This document shows, piece after piece, positions 17,813-25,413 of a stretch of DNA of 57,573 nt; the first letter of the stretch is position 1, and each line of letters opens with the position of its first letter. Position numbers and translations under genes: made by a program. Below the pieces are notes generated by a model. The model ran no database searches and had not been told where the DNA came from. It worked only from the letters and a program-made list of their open reading frames with translations. Origin of the DNA: Falsirhodobacter flavus (lineage in GTDB: Bacteria > Pseudomonadota > Alphaproteobacteria > Rhodobacterales > Rhodobacteraceae); NCBI GenBank assembly GCA_029846755.1, contig JARWBI010000014.1, positions 1 to 57,573 on the forward strand, in the 5' to 3' direction.

Positions 17813-19236
17813 TTAGGCACCTTGGATAGAGAACGGCGGTAAGTAGGTTGTTTTATGTCTTTTGATACGAAATCTGTCCCACGATTAATCTTCGATTCAA
17901 CCGTCACTACAAATTTCGTTTGGCGTTCTGGAGAAGGTGACCGTCCATGATCGAAGCGAGAATAGTTATAAGCAACCCTGCTTCTATCGGGCTTCACAGA
18001 TGACGTCGTAGATGACATGGCACAATTTGCAAGCGCTGCACCAAGTCCCATATAGAATGAGAAGAGGGGCTGAAGCTTCCCAAAATAGGCTACTGTTGCA
18101 CCGCCAATCAAAAGAGCGAGCATCGTCAGTCCCCAACCAGTCTTTAAGTTCTCGTATAAGACTTCACCGTTACTGCGGCGCGATAGAGCTACCCAGATAA
18201 GTAAAATAGAAGCAAAAATAAAGATGAGAGACGGAATGCCAGATCTCATTGAAATCAGAAGCCAATAGTTATCGACGCTTGCGCCAAGCCAATAAGGGCG
18301 AGTCCATTGAGACGGATCAAACCCGAATATTGGGTTTGCCATCACGTCATCTATTGCAAAATTCCAAATGTTGCGTCGCGCATAAGCGGTACTCGGCTTA
18401 AGCGTAATAGTCGCTATCAGGCCAACGATGCCACGGTTGCTTGCGAAGTTCATAAACAATGCGAGAGCTAAGACCATAAACCCAATAATCTGAAGTCTAT
18501 TCTTCAGAGGACGGGAAACTCTTTCAATAAGGAGTAACCATATCTGCATGATTAGCATCATTAACGGCGCTGAAGATGCTGATAAGAATGTAGCAAATCC
18601 TATAACCGGAATTTTCCATAGCAACTGAAGAGGAGAGGATATGAACCATATCAGACTTAGCAATGAAGCGCAGAACGCGCCGTAAAGAATAGGGTGCTCA
18701 AAGAATGATGCAGCTCGCAGAATTCCCATCCGAGTTTCATTACTAAAAAAATAGCTTATCCCAGTAAGAGACTTCGCGAAATCATGAATAAATCTCTCTT
18801 TAAGAAAAGCTTCTGGAATTGCAACCATCCCAGAGATAAAGGCCATTGCGAAAAGAAACAGTATGGTCGCCTTTATCTGTGAAATATTAACCAGATATAC
18901 GCGCGCCATCAGATAGACTATCAAAAACTCAAGTATATAAGTTCCACTTTGCTCGATTGATCGTGCTGGATCGTAGATCAGGGAAAATGCTATACATGAC
19001 CAGACCACATGCATAAGAAATAGCCAGTCATAAGCCTGCCAGCGCATCACCAAGGCGCGGGGCAAAACCATGAATGTTGTGACAATTAGGGATAGCTTTG
19101 ATAAAGTTATGAACAGCGGTCCGACATTGAAGCTGAGCTCGATCGGAACCAAGATGACCAAAACCAACAAAAGCTTAATAGCTATCGGGCATCTGTGACT
19201 GGAATTTACGCCTGAACTAGATAGAGAAATTGTCAA
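17809..19236 (-). CDS. O-antigen polymerase/ligase-like protein (Wzy candidate)
   Basis: A protein of about 475 residues with roughly 10-12 membrane helices and a large periplasmic loop. That is the architecture of Wzy polymerases and WaaL ligases, with the family-like AYARRNIWNFAIDDVMANPIFGF shortened here to ARRNIWNFAIDDV and NPIFGFDPSQW. These join repeat units in the periplasm. TTG 19236 is the probable start, with AGGAT upstream. The last 75 residues are hydrophilic and unusual. It heads the AT-rich operon and is the only Wzy-like gene in the window, so the plasmid's polymer may depend on this acquired polymerase. Confidence 0.75.
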   Translation of the reverse strand: MTISLSSSGVNSSHRCPIAIKLLLVLVILVPIELSFNVGPLFITLSKLSLIVTTFMVLPRALVMRWQAYDWLFLMHVVWSCIAFSLIYDPARSIEQSGTYILEFLIVYLMARVYLVNISQIKATILFLFAMAFISGMVAIPEAFLKERFIHDFAKSLTGISYFFSNETRMGILRAASFFEHPILYGAFCASLLSLIWFISSPLQLLWKIPVIGFATFLSASSAPLMMLIMQIWLLLIERVSRPLKNRLQIIGFMVLALALFMNFASNRGIVGLIATITLKPSTAYARRNIWNFAIDDVMANPIFGFDPSQWTRPYWLGASVDNYWLLISMRSGIPSLIFIFASILLIWVALSRRSNGEVLYENLKTGWGLTMLALLIGGATVAYFGKLQPLFSFYMGLGAALANCAMSSTTSSVKPDRSRVAYNYSRFDHGRSPSPERQTKFVVTVESKINRGTDFVSKDIKQPTYRRSLSKVPK

Positions 19237-19328
19237 CTCTGATAATCCTACCTTTGGAAGCTATCGCTCAGGCGATGCCTTGAACAGGTTTGGTCATTTA
19301 TACCTTGTTCATACCGTTCTGCCCACCC

Positions 19329-19430
19329 TTAGATGCTCGCGCCCGCGGTCCCATAGGCTACATTATGGTTTCCAGAAGATGAAAATGTTTGCGGCTTACC
19401 AGCATAGGTTGTAGCCTCTGCCTGTCCTAC
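19329..19430 (-). pseudogene. Possible 3' fragment of a lost gene
   Basis: On the minus strand this stretch reads about 30 codons ending in TAA, with the plausible protein tail YAGKPQTFSSSGNHNVAYG then TAGASI. No start or upstream gene fits. It lies just beyond the edge of the AT-rich insert and could be the tail of a gene cut by that acquisition. I do not recognise the family. Confidence 0.2.
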
Positions 19431-19520
19431 TACGTGGTACGTAAGTAGGCGCTTTTCTGAAGTTTTTGCGACAAACACGATGCCCAGTCGCGGGCACTCA
19501 TTCAGAAGTGAGGACACGAA

Positions 19521-20009
19521 ATGATTAGAGCTCTTGCTTGTGCTGCGGCTCTCGCTGCCGCGCCGCTTGCTGTATCCGCTGCTACCGTCAACCCTGGCGA
19601 TGTGGGCAGCGAAACCAAACTGCTGCTGCCGGGCGTCACCGCGTTCGAATTCACCCCGACCGCCGAGACGAACTTCTCGTTCACCATCACCGCCAGCGGG
19701 CTTACCTCGGACCTGTCCAAGGTTTCGTTCGGCTACTCCTCCACCGCGGGTGAATACACGTTCGATCAGATCCTGCCGATCGCGCCGGGCCTGAGCTTCG
19801 GCGTCAGCATGCTGGAAGGGCTGACTGCCGACGCGCCCTTCACGCTGTATTTCTTTGCCAACGGCACGCTGGCTGCGCCGGTCGTGACGGTTGCCTATTC
19901 CACCGACGAAGCAATCCCGGCGCCGATCCCGGTTCCGGCTGCGGGCGGAATGCTGATGCTGGCTCTGGCCGGTCTTGGCGGTGCCGCCGCCGTGCGTCGC
20001 CGCAAGTAA
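19521..20009 (+). CDS. VPLPA-CTERM-type sorting-domain protein (putative XrtD substrate)
   Basis: A 162-residue secreted protein. Residues 1-21 are a Sec signal peptide (MIRALACAAALAAAPLAVSA). The central part is a small beta-rich domain of unknown function. The C-terminus has the tripartite exosortase signal: PVPAAGG, a hydrophobic helix (MLMLALAGLGG) and RRRK. The motif is PIPVPAAGG, a variant of the canonical VPLPAAG seen at 32395-32961. GTGAGGACACG lies before ATG 19521. The gene stands alone and is followed by a strong hairpin terminator. It is likely cut by the exosortase at 30327-31913 and delivered to the surface or matrix. Confidence 0.85.
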   Translation: MIRALACAAALAAAPLAVSAATVNPGDVGSETKLLLPGVTAFEFTPTAETNFSFTITASGLTSDLSKVSFGYSSTAGEYTFDQILPIAPGLSFGVSMLEGLTADAPFTLYFFANGTLAAPVVTVAYSTDEAIPAPIPVPAAGGMLMLALAGLGGAAAVRRRK

Positions 20010-20029
20010 GGCGCGTCGCAAGCAAAACG

Positions 20030-20058
20030 AAAGGGGCGCGGGAAGCCGCGCCCCTTTT
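20030..20058. terminator. Hairpin terminator between convergent genes
   Basis: AAAGGGGCGCGG, a four-base loop GAAG, then CCGCGCCCCTTTT. The 12-bp stem with A and T runs on its two sides would stop transcription from both directions. Confidence 0.9.
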
Positions 20059-20927
20059 CAGATCGTGCCGCCCGCCGCCTGGCGCAGCATCCAGGCCATC
20101 CTCAGGCAGCGCAGGCGGAACAGCGTGGCGATGCCTCGCAGCTTCTCCTGCCCGTCCAGACGGTTGTTCATCAGCACCTTCGGCAGATGCGCCACGGCGC
20201 TTGCAGGCATGGCTAGCGCGCGGATCGCCCATTTCAGCCGCGCCTTCGCGCCCGCCAGTTCGAACCCTTCGCGGGTCATGCGGTGCCATTTCTTGCGCAG
20301 CGCCGCCCAGTCGGACCGCGAGGGGTGGCCGACCCGCAGATCCGGCGCGGGGGCCAGCACGAACCCCTTGGAGCGGGCGCGGTGGCACCATTCCAGATCC
20401 TCGGACACGCCGTTTATCAGCGGGCCGACCGCCATGAACACGTCGCGCCGCGTCACCAGATTGGCAGTGACGGTGAAACCCTTGCGTTCGATGTAATCGC
20501 GCCAGTCGAAGGCGAAGACGGTCTCGAATGCCTCGGCCCCCGAACGGGGACGGGGGGTTTCGTCGAAGACGTCGATGCGCCCGCCGAACAGATCGCCCGG
20601 AAGCGTCGCCGCGTGCCGCGCCTGCGCCACCCAATCAGGTTCGGGCAGGCAGTCGGCATCGAGGAAGGCGAGGATCGGGGCCGCCGTCTCCTCGACCCCG
20701 CGGTTGCGGGCCAGCGCCGCGCCCTTGCCGGGTTCATGCACGAAACGCACGCCGGGAAAGGCGGCGCGCACCGCCTCCATCGGTTGGGTCGATCCGTTGT
20801 CCACGACCACGACCTCGGCCCCCGACAGGTCCTGCGCCGTCAGCGCCGCAAGACAGCGTTCCAGCCGCACCACGTCGTTGTAGTGCGGGATGATGATGGC
20901 AAGATCAGTAGTTGTATTCGTAGCCAT
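20058..20927 (-). CDS. Glycosyltransferase family 2
   Basis: A GT2 of up to 289 residues. It has LAIIIPHYNDVVRLERCL, VVDNGSTQPM, ARNRGVEETAA, the DADCLP metal motif and GVSEDLEWCHRARSKG at the catalytic-base position. The first codons overlap the 3' end of the tyrosine-kinase gene by 23 bases, so translation is probably coupled. It is the last gene of the ATPase-Wzz-kinase-GT2 operon. PEP-CTERM-type EPS loci commonly carry such transferases. Confidence 0.85.
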   Translation of the reverse strand: MATNTTTDLAIIIPHYNDVVRLERCLAALTAQDLSGAEVVVVDNGSTQPMEAVRAAFPGVRFVHEPGKGAALARNRGVEETAAPILAFLDADCLPEPDWVAQARHAATLPGDLFGGRIDVFDETPRPRSGAEAFETVFAFDWRDYIERKGFTVTANLVTRRDVFMAVGPLINGVSEDLEWCHRARSKGFVLAPAPDLRVGHPSRSDWAALRKKWHRMTREGFELAGAKARLKWAIRALAMPASAVAHLPKVLMNNRLDGQEKLRGIATLFRLRCLRMAWMLRQAAGGTI

Positions 20928-21762
20928 AGGCGCTGCCCATCAGCCGGCACTTGTTCAGCACCACGCCCATCACCTGCGTCAATTCCGCGATCTGCCGTTC
21001 GGCCACGTCGATCTGGCTCATCGGCGTTTCCTCGGCCGCGACGATCAGCAGCGCGCAATCCACGTTCTTGAGGAAGGCGAGGCTGTCATCGGTCGCCATC
21101 AGCGGCGGCATGTCGAACAGCACGATGTCCGGCTGATAGGTCGCGTCGATCTCGTCCAGCATGGCGGCGGTGCGGTTCGATTGCAGCAGTTCCGACGAAT
21201 TCTGCACCGGGCCCGCGTTCAGGCCGAAGGCGACCGAATTGCCATAGCGCAGCCCGTGATCGGCGAAGGGCACGCGCCCCTCGATCACGTCGGCCATGGT
21301 GTGGGCGGGTTTCTGGTTCAGCATCCGGGCCAGCGTGGCGCGGCGCAGGTCGAAGTCGATCGCCAGCGTGCGCATGTCGCTGTTGCGACCCAGCGAGAAG
21401 GCGAGGTTCGTCACCGTCGTCGTCTTGCCGCAGCTGGAATGCGGCGACACTACCGCGATGCGGCGCCAGTTGTTGCTGCGTGCCTGCTGGATGACGCGGG
21501 TGCGCAGCATGTCGAAGGCGGCGGCTTCGGCACCCCCGGCAAAGGCCGCGATCTTCTTGTCGCGGAAAGCAGGAACGGTGGTGTCGATCTGGCGGAAGGA
21601 CTGCCAGTTGGCATCCAGCGAAACCGTGTCGGCATAGGTGTCGGTGACCAGAGCTGCCGCGCCGTTCGTGCGGGGGGCGGGGGCGGGGCGCCCACCTTCG
21701 GTCCGCCCGCCTTCGTTCCGCTGGGCGCGGGCCTTTTCGATCGCTGCCTGCAGACGTTCCAT
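20905..21762 (-). CDS. Bacterial tyrosine autokinase of an exosortase/EPS locus (CpsD/CapB type)
   Basis: A 285-residue P-loop kinase that controls chain length and export through the Wzz partner. Walker A is SPHSSCGKTTT near residue 106, Walker A' is AIDFDLRRA and Walker B is IVLFDMPPL. The C-terminus is a Tyr cluster (AYGYEYNY), the usual site of autophosphorylation. The start overlaps the stop of the Wzz-like gene by one base (TGATG). The kinase is separate from its membrane activator, as in CpsC/CpsD and the PEP-CTERM-locus pairs. Confidence 0.9.
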   Translation of the reverse strand: MERLQAAIEKARAQRNEGGRTEGGRPAPAPRTNGAAALVTDTYADTVSLDANWQSFRQIDTTVPAFRDKKIAAFAGGAEAAAFDMLRTRVIQQARSNNWRRIAVVSPHSSCGKTTTVTNLAFSLGRNSDMRTLAIDFDLRRATLARMLNQKPAHTMADVIEGRVPFADHGLRYGNSVAFGLNAGPVQNSSELLQSNRTAAMLDEIDATYQPDIVLFDMPPLMATDDSLAFLKNVDCALLIVAAEETPMSQIDVAERQIAELTQVMGVVLNKCRLMGSAYGYEYNY

Positions 21763-23285
21763 CAGAATGCCTCCTGCGCCAGCCGCTCATGGCCGGTCTG
21801 GGTGTAGATTGCCGCTGCGGTGCCCGAAAGGCCGATCATCAGCGCAAGGATCATCGCGGTCTTCAGCGCCTGCGGGGTGCGGGCGCGTTCGGACTTCACC
21901 GGCTTCATGTAGGGGATGGTGGCCAGCGGCATGATGCCCAGCTTCTTCACCAGATCCTCGGGCTTGCGCGGCGAGCGGTTCAGCAGTTCCATCAGCACGA
22001 CGACGGCAAGGCCCAGCAGGATACCGAAGCCGGTGCCGCCGCCTGCGATCAGCACGCGGTTCGGCTTGCTGGGCGAGGATGGCGCGACCGGCTGTTCGAT
22101 CACCGAGATGCGGCGTCCGCGCGACAGCAGTTCGACCCGCTCGCCGGTGGACGCGGCGGCAAGGCGCTGCGTCGCGGTGTTGTATTGGGTCTGCAGGTTC
22201 TGGAAGTCACGCTCCAGCGCGGAAAGGGCGATGCCGTTGGCGGCGGTGCGGTCGATCGCATCCGTCACCTGAGCAAGCTGTGCTTCGGTCTGGGTGCGCT
22301 GTTCCTGAAGCAGTTCGGCGCGGGTGTCCATCTCGGCCAGTTGCAGGTCCAGCGGCGATGCGCCGGGGCGGGCCGACGGATCGTTGGCGGCCTGCGCGCT
22401 CACCACGCCTTCCATTTGCGCGATACGGGCCTGAAGCACGCGGATGCGCGGGTTGCCGGGGGCATAGACCACCAGCGCGCGGTTCAGTTCGGACCGCAGT
22501 TCGTCCAGTTCGCGCTGTTCGGCGCTGCGGTTGTCGCCGCCCATCGTGCTGATCTGGCCAGTGGCGTTATAGATGTCGACCATGCGCTGGCGCTGCTGGC
22601 CCAGGGTCGCGATGTCGCGGTCGGTCTGGGCAAGGCGTTCCTGAAGCATGGTCTGCTGGTTCAGACGGAAGGTCTGGCCTTCGGGCAGGGCGTCGGCATT
22701 CTCGTTCTTGAAAGCCAGCACGCGGGCGCTCTGCTCGCTCATGGCCGAACCGAGGCTTTCGACTTCCTGCTGGAAGAAGTCCATCGTCTGACCGGCCTGA
22801 CCGACGCGGGAATCCACGTCGGCGCGCTGCACCTGCGTCAGGTATTCGTTGACGACGGCTGCGGCCTTGTCGGCATTGGCCGCCTGAAAGGCGATGGTCA
22901 TCTGAAGCGCGCCGCCGGTGCGGCCGCCACCCTGCATCTTGATGTCGGTGGCCGAGTTCATGGCCGCGACGATCTGGTCGGGCGACATGCCGGCCTGTTC
23001 GGGGAACGGCTCGTGCCGGCGGGCGATGTCCAGAAGGTTGCCGCGCGCCAGAAGGCGCTGCTGGATGATCTGGAGCTGTTCGAGCCCGCCGCCCGCCGCC
23101 GTGGGCGGTGCAAGCTCGTTCGGGATCTGCGAGGCTTCGACCACGAAGCGTGCCTGAGATACATAGGCCGGCGGCAGCGTCGCGGCGACGCCGATCGCCA
23201 GCGCGGCAATCACGATGGCAACCGCCAGAAACCAGTGCAGGCGGCGCAGGAAAACGGAAAAATAGTATTTCAGGTTGGCTTTCAT
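21762..23285 (-). CDS. Polysaccharide chain-length determinant (Wzz/GNVR family, exosortase-locus type)
   Basis: A 507-residue inner-membrane co-polymerase. Residues about 15-37 form the first membrane helix. A long periplasmic alpha-helical and coiled-coil region follows, with many Gln, Glu and Arg heptads. The family's Pro-rich exit segment (VIEQPVAPSSPSKPNRVL) leads into a second helix, and a further hydrophobic segment (AMILALMIGLSGTAAAIY) lies near the C-terminus. It starts inside the stop of the ATPase gene (ATGA) and ends overlapping the kinase start. It sets polymer length together with Wzy and the kinase. Confidence 0.9.
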   Translation of the reverse strand: MKANLKYYFSVFLRRLHWFLAVAIVIAALAIGVAATLPPAYVSQARFVVEASQIPNELAPPTAAGGGLEQLQIIQQRLLARGNLLDIARRHEPFPEQAGMSPDQIVAAMNSATDIKMQGGGRTGGALQMTIAFQAANADKAAAVVNEYLTQVQRADVDSRVGQAGQTMDFFQQEVESLGSAMSEQSARVLAFKNENADALPEGQTFRLNQQTMLQERLAQTDRDIATLGQQRQRMVDIYNATGQISTMGGDNRSAEQRELDELRSELNRALVVYAPGNPRIRVLQARIAQMEGVVSAQAANDPSARPGASPLDLQLAEMDTRAELLQEQRTQTEAQLAQVTDAIDRTAANGIALSALERDFQNLQTQYNTATQRLAAASTGERVELLSRGRRISVIEQPVAPSSPSKPNRVLIAGGGTGFGILLGLAVVVLMELLNRSPRKPEDLVKKLGIMPLATIPYMKPVKSERARTPQALKTAMILALMIGLSGTAAAIYTQTGHERLAQEAF

Positions 23286-24136
23286 GCCGTGGTTTCCTCT
23301 GTCAGGGCATTGGCGCCGAAGAACACGTTATCATCCAGTACACTTGTTACAATCTTGTCGGTCACCACGGGGCTTTCGCTGCTCCAGGCATAGAGCATGC
23401 AGAAGTCGCAGAGCTGATTGACCAGACGTGGCACGCCTCGGGTGGCCTTGTGAACCATCCTTACGGCCTCGGGGGTAAATTCTTCGCCATTCCCGCCGGC
23501 TTTGCGCAACCTGTGGCTGATGTAGCCGGCGATCGCTTCCTCATCCATGGCATTCAGGTGGAAACTGGCCGCCACACGCTGGGCAAGCTGGCGCATGTTG
23601 GGGTGCAGGACCATGTCCCGCAATTCGGGCTGACCGACGAGAATCAGCTGGATCAGCTCGTCCTGGCCCGAGTTGATGTTGGTCAGCAGCCGCAGCTCCT
23701 CCAGCCCCTCGATCGACAGGTTCTGCGCCTCGTCGAAGATCAGGATCACGCGGCGGCCCGCGGCGTATTCGGTGACGAGAAATTCCTGCAGCTTCTGGAA
23801 CAGCTGCACATAGGTGTCGCCCGGACCCATCGGGACGGACAGCGCGTTCAGCACCCATTGCAGCAACTCGCCCCGCCCGCCCTGCGCGTTCGACACGAGG
23901 CCGACCGTCACATCCTCGTCGATGCGGTTCAGAAGCTCGCGCAGCAGCGTCGTCTTGCCGGACCCGATTTCTCCGGTGATGAGCGTGATGGGGGCGTGCG
24001 ACAGAATACCGTAGTCGAGCACCGAGAAGGCCCGCTTGTGCTGCGGCGACCAGAACAGGAAGCTCGGATCGGGAAGCAGCGTGAACGGGCGCTCCGTCAT
24101 TCCGAAGAAGCCTGCGTACAATTCCTTTGGGGCCAT
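23282..24136 (-). CDS. Secretion-type AAA ATPase of the exosortase/EPS locus (ExeA-like)
   Basis: A 284-residue ATPase like those found in PEP-CTERM loci and the GspA/ExeA family. The start at ATG 24136 has GGAAAG upstream and gives the family's opening LYAGFFGMTERPFTLLPDP. Walker A is GEIGSGKTTLLR, Walker B is VILIFDEAQNL, and sensor-type residues lie in LVGQPELRD. The C-terminal part contains the winged region TRGVPRLVNQLCDFCMLYA. It leads the operon with Wzz, kinase and GT2, and its promoter faces that of the sugar transferase. Its job in export is not well defined for the family. Confidence 0.88.
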   Translation of the reverse strand: MAPKELYAGFFGMTERPFTLLPDPSFLFWSPQHKRAFSVLDYGILSHAPITLITGEIGSGKTTLLRELLNRIDEDVTVGLVSNAQGGRGELLQWVLNALSVPMGPGDTYVQLFQKLQEFLVTEYAAGRRVILIFDEAQNLSIEGLEELRLLTNINSGQDELIQLILVGQPELRDMVLHPNMRQLAQRVAASFHLNAMDEEAIAGYISHRLRKAGGNGEEFTPEAVRMVHKATRGVPRLVNQLCDFCMLYAWSSESPVVTDKIVTSVLDDNVFFGANALTEETTA

Positions 24137-24687
24137 TCCTGCGTCTTTCCGTAATGCTTTCGGTCTCAATGCGATTGCGGCCCCGGCCGGGGTCCGGCCA
24201 CCCGTGGCGATCCTGCCCGGATATGGAAACGCATCCCGCACCCCATGTGCCCTGCGCCCGCCACTTCCATCGGCCCTGCCATGCACTGCTTAATATAAAG
24301 GCGATCTGAGCGGATAGCAGATAATTTCAGGCTCCCTCTGAACAAGGTCGGGCGAATGGCGCCGCCCGATTCATGCAACCCTTCGGCCCAAGGGCAACCC
24401 GCGCGTTCAACCGCCCGGTCCGCGGAACAATGCGTCATCATTTTCCGTTAAGCAATGCTGCAAGCGCACAATGCTTATGCAGCATCTGAAAAAAGCGCGT
24501 TTTCATTTACTTGATGGCAAAGAATTGCCGGGGCGGGTGTGAGTTTGTTTGCGGGTGCATCCCTAAAATGCTATCTACTTCCGTGCAGAGAGCCGACTAC
24601 GTGGGTGAATTTCAACATCTGGAACATGCCCGTCCAACCATGGTCAACGCCGGCAGTCATTCGGTCCGGCAAAGCAGGGACGACACC
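24137..24687. promoter_or_regulatory. Large divergent promoter region of the EPS export locus
   Basis: About 550 bases separate the ATPase operon (minus) from the sugar-transferase operon (plus). The segment 24430-24530 is AT-rich and contains an inverted repeat, ATGCTGCA at 24455-24462 and TGCAGCAT at 24478-24485, separated by 15 bases. This is a good candidate operator controlling both operons. No protein-coding gene is evident. Confidence 0.5.
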
Positions 24688-25362
24688 ATGACCACGCATT
24701 TCAACTCGCTTGCACATGCCGACGACGTCGGCGATGTGCCCGTTGCCCGGCAGGGCGGCGTCTACCGTCAATTCTTCAAGCGGGTCTTCGACGTTCTGGT
24801 CGTTCTGGCCTCGCTGCCCTTTACCCTGCCCGTTCTGGTGCTGATGGGCCTTGCCGTGATGCTGGACGGGGGATCGCCCTTTTATCGTCAGGAACGCATC
24901 GGCAAGGATGGCCGCATCTTCAGCCTGCTGAAGATCCGCACCATGGTGCCGGACGCCAAGAAGAAGCTGGACGATTATCTGGCGACGAACCCGGCGGCCA
25001 AGGCCGAATGGGACGCGACGCAGAAACTCAAGAGCGACCCGCGCATCACGCGCGTCGGGGCCGTGCTGCGCAAGACCTCGCTGGACGAGCTGCCGCAGCT
25101 TCTGAACGTGCTGAAGGGCGACATGTCGCTGGTCGGCCCGCGTCCGATGATGACCGAACAGCGACACCTGTATCCCGGCTCGGCCTATTACCTGATGCGC
25201 CCCGGAATCACCGGCGCGTGGCAGGTGTCGGACCGCAACCATGGCACCTTCGCGGGGCGTGCCAAATTCGATGCGGACTATTGCAACGAAATCTCTCTTG
25301 TCACAGACTTGACCATTATGCTGCGTACGGTCGCAGTCGTGGTGCGCGGAACGGGCTACTGA
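24688..25362 (+). CDS. Initiating sugar transferase (ExoY/WcaJ C-terminal type)
   Basis: A 224-residue polyprenyl-phosphate sugar-1-phosphate transferase, which starts repeat-unit synthesis on undecaprenyl phosphate. It has one membrane anchor near residues 30-55 (DVLVVLASLPFTLPVLVLMG) and the family blocks SPFYRQERIGKDGRIFSLLKIRTM shortened to FYRQERIGKDG, KTSLDELPQLLNVLKGDMSLVGPRP shortened to LDELPQLLNVLKGDM, and RPGITGAWQVSDRN. ATG 24688 has AGGGA upstream and gives the standard length of ExoY-like proteins. It leads the operon that continues with the TPR lipoprotein, exporter, barrel and exosortase. Confidence 0.92.
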   Translation: MTTHFNSLAHADDVGDVPVARQGGVYRQFFKRVFDVLVVLASLPFTLPVLVLMGLAVMLDGGSPFYRQERIGKDGRIFSLLKIRTMVPDAKKKLDDYLATNPAAKAEWDATQKLKSDPRITRVGAVLRKTSLDELPQLLNVLKGDMSLVGPRPMMTEQRHLYPGSAYYLMRPGITGAWQVSDRNHGTFAGRAKFDADYCNEISLVTDLTIMLRTVAVVVRGTGY

Positions 25363-25413
25363 CAGCCCGTTCGCGTCACGGCGCGCCGGAAGTCAGAAGC
25401 AAGGGTTTTGATT

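Noticed and set aside
21789-23393. A 534-codon plus-strand frame opposite the Wzz-like gene
   Set aside because: The minus strand encodes a coherent coiled-coil co-polymerase with overlapping neighbours; the plus frame is a shadow.
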